A stretch of DNA of 64,000 bases, from contig SIBQ01000005.1 of assembly GCA_009695095.1 (NCBI GenBank), forward strand, positions 36,409-100,408, given 5' to 3'. The notes beneath the pieces were generated by a model. It was not told where the DNA came from. It made no database searches and saw only the letters and a program-made list of their open reading frames with translations. The position numbers and the translations under genes are program-made. This DNA comes from Lacunisphaera sp. GTDB lineage: Bacteria; Verrucomicrobiota; Verrucomicrobiia; Opitutales; Opitutaceae. Below are positions 33,736 to 42,715 of the stretch, piece by piece. The stretch's first letter is position 1, and each line of letters begins with the position of its first letter.

Positions 33736-34099
33736 GCACGATTAACCGGAAAGAGCCTGCGGTAGTCTAGCGAGAAGTGGAGGCGAGATTCAAATCCACC
33801 CATCTTGGCGTAATCGCCCTCCGTCGCCCAAGGGCTGTGGCGGGCACTTTTTGCATCACAAAGAGTGGAGGGGCGGGGCGATTCACGAGCGAAGCGAGAA
33901 GCCTGCCCTTGAACCATGACGGCGTAGCCGGCAATGAGGTTCGGTTCCGTCCGCATTGGCGTAAAGAGCTCTCCCTCGCTCCGGTCGGCCTCCGGCCTCC
34001 CTCCAAGAAGGATTGCCAAACTCACCTCTTTCCGTCACATCAGCCAACCTCGCGGACTGACAGTGCATCTGGCTTCCATCCCCTATCCCCGTCACCGCT
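33736..34099. other. Intergenic region without recognisable gene
   Basis: These 364 bp separate the divergent parA and RidA genes. There is a short GC-rich hairpin (GGTCGGCCTCCGGCCTCC, 33985-34002) and many short direct words, but I see no open frame with protein character and no RNA gene. Confidence 0.5.
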
Positions 34100-34546
34100 A
34101 TGAAAATTGAAGACAAACTTGCTGCCAAACACCTGAAACTTCCCGACCCGCCGAAGCAGCGCGGCAAGCTCCGCCCGGCCATCTGCGTGGGCAGCATCGT
34201 CCGCACGAGCGGCCATACGTCTACGCTCACCGGCAAGGTTGGCAAGGATCTGACGGTTGAGCAGGGCTACGAGGCCGCGCGTGACGCCATCCTCAAATGC
34301 CTCATGGCCGTGAAAACCGTCACGGGCGACCTCGAAAAGGTGAGTCGTGTGGTTCATGTCCTGGGCCTGGTCAACGCCGCCGATGGCTCTACCGGCATGC
34401 CGCAGGTGATGCACGGCGCAACCGACCTGTTGCTGGAACTGTGGGGCGAGGAGGCGGGCTGGCACACCCGCAGCGCCGTCGGTGTTTATCAGCTGCCCGG
34501 CAACTCGGCGGTCGAGATCGAGCTCACCGTCGAGGTGGGTACTTAA
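34100..34546 (+). CDS. RidA/YjgF family protein
   Basis: The 148-residue protein has the chorismate-mutase-like YjgF fold of the longer subgroup. Typical stretches are [40 protein letters not shown] and [20 protein letters not shown], with a C-terminal [20 protein letters not shown]. RidA proteins hydrolyse reactive enamine/imine intermediates of PLP enzymes. This subgroup differs from canonical RidA at the active-site arginine region, so deaminase activity is not certain. Base composition is like the genome average, unlike the next gene. Confidence 0.85.
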   Translation: MKIEDKLAAKHLKLPDPPKQRGKLRPAICVGSIVRTSGHTSTLTGKVGKDLTVEQGYEAARDAILKCLMAVKTVTGDLEKVSRVVHVLGLVNAADGSTGMPQVMHGATDLLLELWGEEAGWHTRSAVGVYQLPGNSAVEIELTVEVGT

Positions 34547-34604
34547 CAACAGCATGAAATCACGGGCGGGCGATCCGGCAGCTATCAGTCAAAGGAGTTT
34601 TCCC

Positions 34605-36146
34605 ATGCGCATTGCCATTGTAAGTATCTGGCACGAAACCAACAGTTTTGCCGTAGAAAAAAATGACACCCTAGATATCCCCGTAGAAATTGGGCAGGAG
34701 GTATTGACCAACGCCCACCCCCGCGATTACATCGGTGGCTTTAGTGAAGTGGCCTCTCGCCCAGATGTGGAGTTGGTGCCCATTGCCAGGGTGGATTTCG
34801 TCAGCGGAAACCTGGGCGGCACCATTTCGGCCAAAGTGTTTGCGCACTTTCTAAACATGTTTATGGATGGCTTGCGTCAGGCCCAACCCTTAGATGGCGT
34901 CTACTTTGCTTTGCATGGGGCGATGGCTGTAGAAGCGCCCTATCTTGACGCCGAAGCCTGCCTGCTCCGTGAGGCCCGTAAATTGTTGGGCGATGCTATT
35001 CCCTTTGTATCCACCTATGATTTCCACAGCAACTATGCGGCGGATGAATGTTCGCTGTCGGTGCCCTTTCCGCTGAACACCAACCCCCACATTGACGCCT
35101 ACGAGCGGGGCAAAGAAGCTGCGGCCTGTCTGATGGAAATGATGATAGGCGAAGTCAGCCCGGTGACGCGCTACATTTACGTCCCCATCATTGGCCCCAA
35201 CATTGGGCAGAGTACCTGGTCTCACCTTCCGGCAGATGAGGTGAAGCTGCCCATGTACCAGCTCAACCTGCTGCGCGAGGAGTTGGAGCAAACCCCCGGT
35301 GTCATCAACCTGACGTTACAGGGTGGCTACGGCTACTCGGATTTGCCCTATGCCGGAATGTCGGTTATTGCCACCACCGATAACGACCCGACGCTGGCCG
35401 ACGCCATGGCAAAACGGCTGGCTGCCGAACTCTGGGCTCGGCGGGAAGAAATTCGCACCGTGCGCCCCATTCTGTCCATTGATGAGGGTGTGCGGCAAGC
35501 GATGGCCTTTGAAGACGGCTTGGTCTGCCTGGTTGATTTGGGCGATGACCCCGGCAGCCTCTGCCCCGCCGACAGTCCGGCGGTGCTGGAAAGCCTCATC
35601 CGGCACGGCGCGCAAGATTGCGCCCTGACCATCCACGATACCGAAGTGGTTGCGGCAGCGATGGCCGCCGGTATTGGCGCAGAACTCACCATGGAGATGG
35701 GGGCCAAAATTGACCAACGCTTCTACAAACCGCTGTTTGTGACCGGCACGGTAAAGCTGCTGGACGACGGCAACTACAAAATTGTAGGGCCAACCCACGG
35801 CGGCTGGAGCCGCCATGTCGCCAAAGAGTCCTTCCGCGATGTCAGCGTGGGGCCGCGGGCTGTGCTGCGTATTGGCAACAAAATAGATGTGATTTTCAGC
35901 GGCTACAAAACCGGCAAAGACCGCGATTTCTTCAAAAGTGCCGGCATCGTCCTAGAAGAGAAGAAGATCATTGTGGTCAAATCCAACCAGGCCCACCGAG
36001 CTTCGTTTGACCCGGTGGTGGATAAAACCATCGACCTGAATACACCCGGCGTCTCTACGGTAGACTACACCAAGCTGCCCTACCAACATTTACCCAGACC
36101 CATCTACCCCCTGGATTTGGATATGGTTTGGAAACCAGCTGAATAA
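34605..36146 (+). CDS. M81 family metallopeptidase (MlrC-like), probably acquired
   Basis: The start MRIAIVSIWHETNSFAVEKN at 34605, preceded by AAAGGAG at 34591, gives 513 residues. M81 features include HETNSF at the start, YFALHGAMAVEAPYLDAEA, the metal-site region FVSTYDFHSNYAADE, and later GDDPGSLCPADSPAVL. The family includes MlrC, which degrades linearised microcystin, but most members have unknown substrates. The gene is clearly lower in GC, uses A/T third positions, and has a clean ribosome-binding site, all unlike its neighbours. The 300 bp after it share this composition, so the segment looks horizontally acquired. The donor cannot be named with confidence. Confidence 0.88.
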   Translation: MRIAIVSIWHETNSFAVEKNDTLDIPVEIGQEVLTNAHPRDYIGGFSEVASRPDVELVPIARVDFVSGNLGGTISAKVFAHFLNMFMDGLRQAQPLDGVYFALHGAMAVEAPYLDAEACLLREARKLLGDAIPFVSTYDFHSNYAADECSLSVPFPLNTNPHIDAYERGKEAAACLMEMMIGEVSPVTRYIYVPIIGPNIGQSTWSHLPADEVKLPMYQLNLLREELEQTPGVINLTLQGGYGYSDLPYAGMSVIATTDNDPTLADAMAKRLAAELWARREEIRTVRPILSIDEGVRQAMAFEDGLVCLVDLGDDPGSLCPADSPAVLESLIRHGAQDCALTIHDTEVVAAAMAAGIGAELTMEMGAKIDQRFYKPLFVTGTVKLLDDGNYKIVGPTHGGWSRHVAKESFRDVSVGPRAVLRIGNKIDVIFSGYKTGKDRDFFKSAGIVLEEKKIIVVKSNQAHRASFDPVVDKTIDLNTPGVSTVDYTKLPYQHLPRPIYPLDLDMVWKPAE

Positions 36147-36535
36147 AAATACGCATTACGTTATCGGGCGTAGTGCATTGCCAAATAGTTTTGGATCGCC
36201 TATCAATCTATGCACTGGGGAGTCCAACCGAATCCGTGAGACCGCCACGGATATGGGAAATAGTGTTCGTTCGCCCATTCGTATCTTTGCCTATTTTTAT
36301 TGGAGTATGACAATTCCTGCGGCACAGCAACCAGGATGAAGATCTTTACCCTCACCCGGCGCTAACGCGACTCCTTCCCCAGGCAACGGGGGCCACCGTT
36401 CTCTGAGGAGGGTGGGGGGGGATATTTTTCACCGAGACCACCAGAGCCAACTAATCCAGCGCTGGCGTCAGACGGCGCGCAATCCGCAAATCGCACCCGA
36501 ACAAGTGCGAGGCTCGAAAAATTTCTTCGGGCCAA
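36147..36535. other. Intergenic region, part of a compositionally foreign segment
   Basis: After the M81 stop the DNA stays AT-richer to about 36330 (TTTTTATTGGAGTATGACAATT), then becomes GC-rich with a G-run (GAGGGTGGGGGGGGA near 36410). No gene is recognisable. The change of composition near 36340-36420 may mark the right edge of the transferred segment. Confidence 0.45.
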
Positions 36536-37561
36536 TCACAATGAGGGCAGAGGCAAGACGCGATCAGGCTCCTGGGTTGGATCGACCGCGGTCCAGATAT
36601 CTGGCCCCGCCCCAGCCTCAGCGGCGGCCAGGGTCGCCAGAGCCAGCTGGTAGTCCGCATAGCTGTGCATCCAGGGCTCACTATCTTGGATGGCCCCGAC
36701 GAAGGCATTAATCTCAGCCGCATACGCCGGCTCAATCACGCGGGTAATTTCGCCGAAGTGGTGGACCTGTGAATTTTGCGCGGCGCCATGCAGCACGATT
36801 TCGCCCCGGTTGATATCCCAATTCACTGCGCCTTTCACTCCGAACGCGCAACCGCGTCGATAGTCCTGAGGACAGGCCATGGTAACGGTGAGCTGACCGG
36901 TTCCGCCGTGCTCCAATTGCATGAGCAAACTCCAGGTGTCCTCGAGCGCTCCCTCTCGCTGGCTGAACTTGCCGAACCCACCGGCCACCTTTTTCGCATG
37001 GCCAAAAATCCGGGCCAGCCACGACAGTTCGAAGGGCACCATTTCGCGGGCCGGAGCGGTATCGCGGTGACGACCGTAGAATTCGGAACCCTCGGTCGGA
37101 TGCCAGCTGGCCATATCTCCGGCCAGAAAAAACTGGTAGCCCAGCAGTGGGCCGATCGCCGACGGCACCATTTCTATCAGTGCCTTGACGACGGGAATAT
37201 AACTGAACGTCAGCGACGGGGCGCAAACCAAGTCAGGGGTGCGCGCGACCCGCTCCGCCACGCGGTAACTCCAGATATCCGCTTCAACAAAATGATGAAT
37301 CCCACGATCCAGCGCCAATTCGACCAGGGGTCCCTTGGTGCCGGGGGGAGTTGAAATGACCAGCGCCGCGGGACTCCAATCCATGGCCGCAGCCAACGTC
37401 TCGAAAACTTTTACGCCAAAGCGCGCTTGGGCCGCGTGACGGCGATCCTCGCGGGCATCGAAAGCCCGCAGGTCAATTCCAGGGCGGCGGGAGAGGTCCC
37501 GCAGGCGGCGGGATCCCATCGATCCGCAGCCCAATTGAAGAATTTTCAGGCCGGCGGCCAT
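36536..37561 (-). CDS. Gfo/Idh/MocA family oxidoreductase
   Basis: The 341-residue protein begins with a Rossmann fold, LKILQLGCGSMGSRRLRDLS. It has a GFO/IDH-type dehydrogenase layout: LVISTPPGTKGPLVELAL for the cofactor domain, and the substrate domain with FVEADIWSYRV where the usual catalytic EKP is replaced by EAD. These enzymes oxidise or epimerise sugars with NAD(P). The changed EKP motif leaves activity uncertain. Its ATG overlaps the stop of the aminotransferase gene (37559-37563, TGATG), so the pair is one operon, probably for a modified sugar. Confidence 0.85.
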   Translation of the reverse strand: MAAGLKILQLGCGSMGSRRLRDLSRRPGIDLRAFDAREDRRHAAQARFGVKVFETLAAAMDWSPAALVISTPPGTKGPLVELALDRGIHHFVEADIWSYRVAERVARTPDLVCAPSLTFSYIPVVKALIEMVPSAIGPLLGYQFFLAGDMASWHPTEGSEFYGRHRDTAPAREMVPFELSWLARIFGHAKKVAGGFGKFSQREGALEDTWSLLMQLEHGGTGQLTVTMACPQDYRRGCAFGVKGAVNWDINRGEIVLHGAAQNSQVHHFGEITRVIEPAYAAEINAFVGAIQDSEPWMHSYADYQLALATLAAAEAGAGPDIWTAVDPTQEPDRVLPLPSL

Positions 37562-38910
37562 CAGGTCAGGCGGGCAAAACCGCTTTGGGCGACGGGCCCA
37601 TGCAGCGCGGTCGCCACGGTGCCGCGATCGAGATGTTTCTTCAGCAGACCAAACACCTCTCCGACCGCCTGCAGATATTTCACCACGAGGTCAGGTCGAT
37701 GGGCGAAGGTCGGATAAAATCCCCCGGCCGAGAGAAACCCGCGCGCCAGCATTTCCTGGGTGAAAAGCGTCATCACCGCGCGGCTGTTTTCTCCCGTGTC
37801 GAAGCCGAGGATGCAGAGCGCCGGAATGCCACCGACCTTGACGGGCAGTCCGTGGCGGGCCCCCGCGGCGGTCCAACCGGTGCGGACGAGCACGCCGATA
37901 TCCACGACATGGCGCGAGACATTGAGCGCGGCCAAGCGGGCCAGCGTCGCCACGGCAGCGGTCGGGCCGATCGCCTCTGTCCAATAGGTGCTGCTCACAA
38001 ATGTTTGCTGGGCTGCATCCATCACATCACCGCGGCCGATAATCGCCGCCATGGGAAAGCCGTTGGACAATGCCTTGGCGAACACCGCGAGGTCCGGCGC
38101 CACGCCGAGGGTAAGGTGAATCCCTCCATGATTGCTCCGCCAGCCGGCGGTGATCTCGTCAAAGACCAAAACGGCGCCGGTTTCATCTGCCAAGGCGCGG
38201 ATCTTTTCCAAAAAACCATCTTGCGGCGCATCATACCGTCTTGGTTCCATCACGATGGCGGCCAGCTCGGAACGATGGGCGGCGACAATTTTCTCGAGTT
38301 CGGCGATCTGGTTGTAGCGGAAGGGGAGCGAACTTCCGCGCAACGCCCGCGGAACTCCGCCTGGATCCAGGCCCGAAAGCAAGTGTCCGGAGAGAGCGTC
38401 GGATTCGCCAAGGTTCGCGGCCAGATACCAGTCGCTCCAGCCGTGATAACCGCAGAACGCAACGATCCCGCGACGGGTGAAGGCGCGGGCGATGCGCACG
38501 GAAATCGCCATCGCTTCGCCGCCGGTGCGGGCATAACGCACCTTTTCGGCCCAAGGATGAATCGCGCAGAGCCGCTCGGCGAGCTCGACTTCGGCGGGAC
38601 AATTCAGCGTGCACATGCTCCCGCGCGAAATGCAGTCCGCCACCGCCGCATTAACCACGGGATCCGCGTAGCCCAGCAGGCACGTGCCGATGCCGTTTGA
38701 CGTGAAATCGGCATACGGTCGATCGTCCATGTCCCAGATGGTGCAGCCCTGGGCGCGACGGTAGTAGGCTGGCCAGCCTCCCGGCAGATATTGTTCCGGG
38801 CGCTTGCCGAGCAGCTGAGTACCGCCCGGTATCCGTGTCCGCGCCCGGCGGTAAAGCTGCTGCCCTGTTCCGGAACTGGGCTTGGTGCCGCTTGGTACTT
38901 TGTGATTCAT
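37561..38910 (-). CDS. Class III PLP aminotransferase (glutamate-1-semialdehyde mutase-like)
   Basis: The 449-residue protein is fold-type I. Landmarks are IPGGTQLLGKRPEQYLPGGW, DMDDRPYADFTSNGIGTCLL, the PLP-binding AFCGYHGWSDWYLAANLGE and VLVFDEITAGWRSNHGG. VFAKALSNGFPMAAIIGRGD holds the PLP lysine. Although related to HemL, the substrate region and the operon with a Gfo/Idh/MocA enzyme point to amino-sugar or surface-glycan chemistry rather than haem synthesis. This is inference from context. No glycosyltransferases lie next to it in this window. Confidence 0.85.
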   Translation of the reverse strand: MNHKVPSGTKPSSGTGQQLYRRARTRIPGGTQLLGKRPEQYLPGGWPAYYRRAQGCTIWDMDDRPYADFTSNGIGTCLLGYADPVVNAAVADCISRGSMCTLNCPAEVELAERLCAIHPWAEKVRYARTGGEAMAISVRIARAFTRRGIVAFCGYHGWSDWYLAANLGESDALSGHLLSGLDPGGVPRALRGSSLPFRYNQIAELEKIVAAHRSELAAIVMEPRRYDAPQDGFLEKIRALADETGAVLVFDEITAGWRSNHGGIHLTLGVAPDLAVFAKALSNGFPMAAIIGRGDVMDAAQQTFVSSTYWTEAIGPTAAVATLARLAALNVSRHVVDIGVLVRTGWTAAGARHGLPVKVGGIPALCILGFDTGENSRAVMTLFTQEMLARGFLSAGGFYPTFAHRPDLVVKYLQAVGEVFGLLKKHLDRGTVATALHGPVAQSGFARLT

Positions 38911-39014
38911 GGCAGTGAAACAACCGGGTCGCTAGCGAATGTGCCGGGGACGTGGGATTGGTGATTGTTACGCTTTGCTACCTTCTACACTCGTCGGTGA
39001 TTGATGCAGAGAAC

Positions 39015-39089
39015 TGGAGGTGCGGGGCGGAATCGAACCGCCGAATAGAGCTTTTGCAGAGCTCGGCCTTACCACTTGGCTACCGCACC
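39015..39089 (-). tRNA. tRNA-Cys (GCA)
   Basis: On the minus strand GGTGCGG pairs with CCGCACC, followed by encoded TCCA. The D arm AGCCAAGTGGTAAGGC, the anticodon loop CTGCAAA with GCA, and the T arm GGCGG-TTCGATT-CCGCC are all well formed. It is 75 nt including CCA. Confidence 0.95.
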
Positions 39090-39164
39090 GGGCTGAAACG
39101 AGCGCGCAACTTGGGTCAATTTTTCCGGTTCCGCAAGAACTGAAATTCCAAACCGGCGCCCGTT

Positions 39165-40532
39165 CTAAATCGGCCGTTCTTCCAGCTCCTCCGGCTCAGT
39201 CTTGACCTGGTGCAGCGGAGGCACGTTTTTGAGTGAGGGCATCAGCAGGGCGATGAGGACAGTCACGGCGATGGTGCCGAGCCCGCCGACGCCAGCGGCC
39301 ATGACCGGACCGAACAACGCGGCGGACAGGCCGGCGCGCAGCGCAGATATTTCGTTCGAGGAACCGATGAAGAGCTGGTTGACCGCGGTCACCCGGCCGC
39401 GGAGCGCATCCGGCGTCATCAACTGGACGAGCGTATGCCGCACCACGACGCTGTAGTTGTCGAACGCCCCGCTGAGGAACAGCGCCAGCAGCGAGAGCCA
39501 GAAAACGGTGGAGAGGCTGAACAACCCGATGGCGGCGCCGAAGCCCGCGGCCGACCAGAGCATGAGCAGGCCGGGCCGGCGCGCGGACGGACGGTGGGCG
39601 GTGAACATCGCCATGCAGATAGCGCCGACCGCGGGCGCGGCGCGCAGCCAGCCTAACCCCGCTGGGCCGACGTGAAGAATTCTATCGGCGTAGATCGGTA
39701 GCAGTGCGGTGGCGCCACCGAGCACCACCGCAAAAAGATCCAAAGTCATGGCGGCGAGGATTTGTTTGTTGCGCCACATGAAACCCACCCCCGCCAGCAT
39801 CCCGCCGGGTGGCCGGGCGGGGAGCGATGAGGGCGGCGCAAATTTTACCCCCAGCAACAGGACCGCCAGGGAGAGCGAGGCCAGCACATCCAGGGCATAA
39901 ACGGAGGAATAACCCGACACGGCCACCATCATGCCGCCCAAGGCGGGGCCGACCACGGTCGAAAGCTCGAAGGTGCTGGCGCTCCACGTGACGGCGTTGC
40001 TGAGCGCCGAGGTGGGCACGAGCAGGGGCACAAGCACGGCGCGGGAGGGTCCCGCCAGCACGCGCATCACCGCGTGCAGGAACAGGATCAGGTAGATCAC
40101 CGGCAGCGCAGGCTGGTCGAAGTGTAATGTCGCGGGGTCGGCCAGCCGCTCAAAAACCAGTGCAAACCGGTGCAACCAGTCATTGGCCTGTTGCAAAATG
40201 TCCAGTCGCGGGATCGAAGTGTGATAGTAGCTGACGGCGACCAGTGCGATGGAGAGCAAGGCGGATAAGGCCATCGTCCGCACGATGATCAGCCGCCGGT
40301 TGAAGCGGTCGGCGAGCGCGCCGGCCGGAAGCACCAGGGCCAGAAGCGGCAACACATTGACCAGCCCCACGAGGCCGAGGGCGGTGGCGGAGTTGGTCCA
40401 CTGGTAGATTTGCCAGGCGACGGCGACACTTAACGCCTGCCGACCGACATTGGAAATAAAATTCCCGGCGAGGAAGTGCCGGTAGCCGGCATGGCGCAGG
40501 GCTGAGTAGGGATCGCGCGCGAGTTCGCTCAT
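39165..40532 (-). CDS. MFS transporter (EntS-like exporter group)
   Basis: The 455-residue protein has about 12 membrane helices. Motifs include GNFISNVGRQALSVAVAWQI in helix 1, the cytoplasmic GALADRFNRRLIIVRTMAL (MFS motif A), LAGPSRAVLVPLLVPTSALS, and the second-half LLPIYADRILHVGPAGLGWL. This fits the MFS_3 group of drug or siderophore exporters. Substrate is not predictable from sequence. It stands alone next to tRNA-Cys. Confidence 0.9.
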   Translation of the reverse strand: MSELARDPYSALRHAGYRHFLAGNFISNVGRQALSVAVAWQIYQWTNSATALGLVGLVNVLPLLALVLPAGALADRFNRRLIIVRTMALSALLSIALVAVSYYHTSIPRLDILQQANDWLHRFALVFERLADPATLHFDQPALPVIYLILFLHAVMRVLAGPSRAVLVPLLVPTSALSNAVTWSASTFELSTVVGPALGGMMVAVSGYSSVYALDVLASLSLAVLLLGVKFAPPSSLPARPPGGMLAGVGFMWRNKQILAAMTLDLFAVVLGGATALLPIYADRILHVGPAGLGWLRAAPAVGAICMAMFTAHRPSARRPGLLMLWSAAGFGAAIGLFSLSTVFWLSLLALFLSGAFDNYSVVVRHTLVQLMTPDALRGRVTAVNQLFIGSSNEISALRAGLSAALFGPVMAAGVGGLGTIAVTVLIALLMPSLKNVPPLHQVKTEPEELEERPI

Positions 40533-40568
40533 GCGCGCGGCAGGCTGGAGGCGGGGGGACGGGCCATT

Positions 40569-41453
40569 TCAGCCATGGCGACTCTTGAAGGTGAGTTCCG
40601 CTATGCCCGATTTGTCCAGCCCGCCGAGACCGAGTGCGACCATGCGCTCATACTGCTCCTTGGTGGCCTTGGCCAGTGGCAGGTTCAGTCCGCAATCGAG
40701 CGCAAGCTGGTGGGCGATGCCGGAATCCTTGGCCGCGTGGGCACCGGAGAAGAAGCAATCGTGCGCCTGATTCTGCATGTCCTCGCCGTCGGTTTTCAGC
40801 ACCTGGGAATTCGCCCCGGTCTGGGCGAAAACCTCGCGCAGCATATCGAGATCTAGTCCGAGTGCGTGCCCGAGACCCAGGCCCTCGGCCAGCGCCGCCG
40901 TGTTGCAATTCATCACCATATTCACAAGCGCCTTCACCTGCGCGGCGCGGCCGGCCGGCCCGATGTAACGCAGGGCGGTGCTGAGCTTTTCCAGAATGGG
41001 CCGCACGCGGTCAAAGGTCGCCCGCTCTCCGCCGCACATCAGGTAGAGCGTGCCGTTGCGCGCTTGCGGGATGCTGGAGGCCATGCAACCCTCAAGAGTA
41101 ACCGCGCCGGCTTGCCGCGCCCGGCGCTCGATCTCGACATGCACTTTGGGCGTGAGCGTGGCGCAGTTGACGAAGGTCTTGTCCTTGGCGCCCGTCAGCA
41201 GCGAGTCCCCACTCACGGCGAACGCCTTGAGCTGGGCCGCATCATCGGTCACCACCGTGAAAATGACATCAGCCCGTGCGGTCACCTCGGCGAGGGTGGC
41301 GCAGGACTGCGCCCCAATCTCCGCGGCCAGTTCGCGGGCGCTGGGGGCGTGGGCGTCGTAGATGGCGGTTATGGCATAGCCGCAGTCCTTGAGACGGCGG
41401 GCCATGTTGCCACCCATGCGACCGACTCCGACAAAAGCGATTAGCTCGTTCAT
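40569..41453 (-). CDS. Beta-hydroxyacid dehydrogenase family (3-hydroxyisobutyrate dehydrogenase-like)
   Basis: The 294-residue NAD(P)-dependent enzyme begins LIAFVGVGRMGGNMARRLKD (Rossmann loop). It contains substrate-binding LEGCMASSIPQARNGTLYLM in place of the usual DAPVSGG, catalytic lysine region AAQVKALVNMVMNCNTAALA, and SGAHAAKDSGIAHQLAL. The GGVAGA-type motif is modified, so the substrate may not be hydroxyisobutyrate. Its start codon lies 2 bp from the end of the upstream beta-lactamase-fold gene, suggesting a two-gene operon with a shared pathway. Confidence 0.88.
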   Translation of the reverse strand: MNELIAFVGVGRMGGNMARRLKDCGYAITAIYDAHAPSARELAAEIGAQSCATLAEVTARADVIFTVVTDDAAQLKAFAVSGDSLLTGAKDKTFVNCATLTPKVHVEIERRARQAGAVTLEGCMASSIPQARNGTLYLMCGGERATFDRVRPILEKLSTALRYIGPAGRAAQVKALVNMVMNCNTAALAEGLGLGHALGLDLDMLREVFAQTGANSQVLKTDGEDMQNQAHDCFFSGAHAAKDSGIAHQLALDCGLNLPLAKATKEQYERMVALGLGGLDKSGIAELTFKSRHG

Positions 41454-41455
41454 GG

Positions 41456-42277
41456 TCAGCGAGTGAAAAAAGGATTGTGCTGCTTCTCCTGTTTCAGGGT
41501 CGTTAACGGACCGTGGCCGCAGGCGAGCACGGTGTCGAGCGGGAGTTTGAGGATCTTCTGCTTGTTATTGCGGAGCTGCAGTTCGTAGTGGGTGGCGCTA
41601 CCGCCCATTGAGCTGGCGAACAGCGAGTCACCGACGATGGCCAGCGGCCACGACAAGCCGGTAATGAAGTAGGTCGTCTGTCCCGGCGAGTGACCCCAGG
41701 TGAGGAGAGTCTTCAAGGCGAGCTCGCCGAGATGGAAATGGGCATTCTCCTGAAAAATCTTCGCCCCGGGCCGGCCGGCCGGTTCGAGTTCGCTAGCCCA
41801 GACTTCCGCGCCCGTGGTGGCGAGACGGTTGAGATCTGCGATGTGGTCGGGATGTGTGTGGGTGAGAAAAATATAACGCAGGGTCAGCTTCTCGCCCGCG
41901 AGCGTGTCGAGCATTGGCTGGGCGTTGGTGCCGGTATCGAATGCAGCGGCCAGCCGGCTGCGCGGATCCCAGACGAGATAGCTGTTCACCGTCAGATTCT
42001 CGAAGGCGGTGTTGAACATGGCGAAACCGCGTGAAAAAATCGCCTGCTCCGGATACCACTCGCGGCGGGCGAGCGACATGAGCGCATCGCGCCCCAAACC
42101 GAGGGCGTGCGCGACCGCCCGGATGGCGTGATCGCGGACTTCCCCGCCCTTGATTGCAACCAAGTCTTCGACGGTAATTCCGGCCTTATCAGCCAGCGTG
42201 GTGTCGGTGAGTTTGTAACCGCGCTGGGCCTTGCCGATGACGTCGGTGAAATTGTCTTCGAGTGGGATGCGGGGCAT
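41456..42277 (-). CDS. MBL-fold metallohydrolase with N-terminal HTH-like domain
   Basis: The start is likely MPRIPLEDNFTDVIGKAQRG (42277), giving 273 residues. Residues 1-75 resemble a small helix-turn-helix (LTDTTLADKAGITVEDLVAI, then IRAVAHALGLGRDALMSL) like those of XRE regulators. The rest is a metallo-beta-lactamase domain with the zinc motif FLTHTHPDHIADLNRL, TLLTWGHSPGQTTYFITGLS, VGDSLFASSMGG and a final ACGHGPLTTLKQE. Such two-part proteins exist in some bacteria; whether the N-terminal part binds DNA is unknown. The hydrolase part resembles glyoxalase II-like enzymes. Confidence 0.85.
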   Translation of the reverse strand: MPRIPLEDNFTDVIGKAQRGYKLTDTTLADKAGITVEDLVAIKGGEVRDHAIRAVAHALGLGRDALMSLARREWYPEQAIFSRGFAMFNTAFENLTVNSYLVWDPRSRLAAAFDTGTNAQPMLDTLAGEKLTLRYIFLTHTHPDHIADLNRLATTGAEVWASELEPAGRPGAKIFQENAHFHLGELALKTLLTWGHSPGQTTYFITGLSWPLAIVGDSLFASSMGGSATHYELQLRNNKQKILKLPLDTVLACGHGPLTTLKQEKQHNPFFTR

Positions 42278-42298
42278 GGGCACAACCAATCTCGCCAA

Positions 42299-42715
42299 AC
42301 GCGGGTATTCGCAAGCCGGCTTTCTGCCGGCCTGAATCCCCTTTCAGCACCACCATCGGCACCGCCTGCCGGGGGGCGCGAAGTCGAAGGCGGCTTTGCC
42401 GCTGGCCAAGAGGTTTCTGGCCGTCCTTCATCCTGGTGCAATTGGCTCGCCGGCGCCGAAGTAGCGCCAAATGGGCTTCAGTTGGCCGATGATTTTCCGG
42501 CGTTGATCTGGCTGCTGGTGGGGAACGGTGCCGTGGGGGCAGCTGGCCCGGCGCGGTCGAGGATGGGCGAAATCAGCAAGGTGAAGACAAGCAACGCGAG
42601 GGACCGGCGAAAAATTGAACCGGGCATATTGCCCCGCAAATTCCCGCCAAATACCGCCACGGCAAGCTGGCTTCAGCCGGGTTGACCTAGGGCGGCCCCG
42701 AGGCATGCTGGCGGC
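42299..42715. other. Intergenic region, possible truncated secreted-protein start on minus strand
   Basis: A minus-strand frame from ATG 42627 starts MPGSIFRRSLALLVFTLLIS, a believable signal peptide, but stops after 49 codons at 42478 and has no recognisable domain. Downstream frames show no convincing continuation. It may be the stump of a lost exported protein. Otherwise the region holds only GC-rich words such as GCCGGCTTTCTGCCGGC (42314-42330), which can form a hairpin. Confidence 0.3.

Noticed and set aside
42299..42470. Coding sequence upstream of the MBL-fold gene
   Set aside because: Frames on both strands are short, without recognisable starts or domains, and GC-biased.
42478..42660. 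Complete small secreted protein on the minus strand
   Set aside because: Only a signal-peptide-like start is present, followed by a stop after about 49 codons with no domain. It is described as a possible stump within the intergenic entry, not as a gene.
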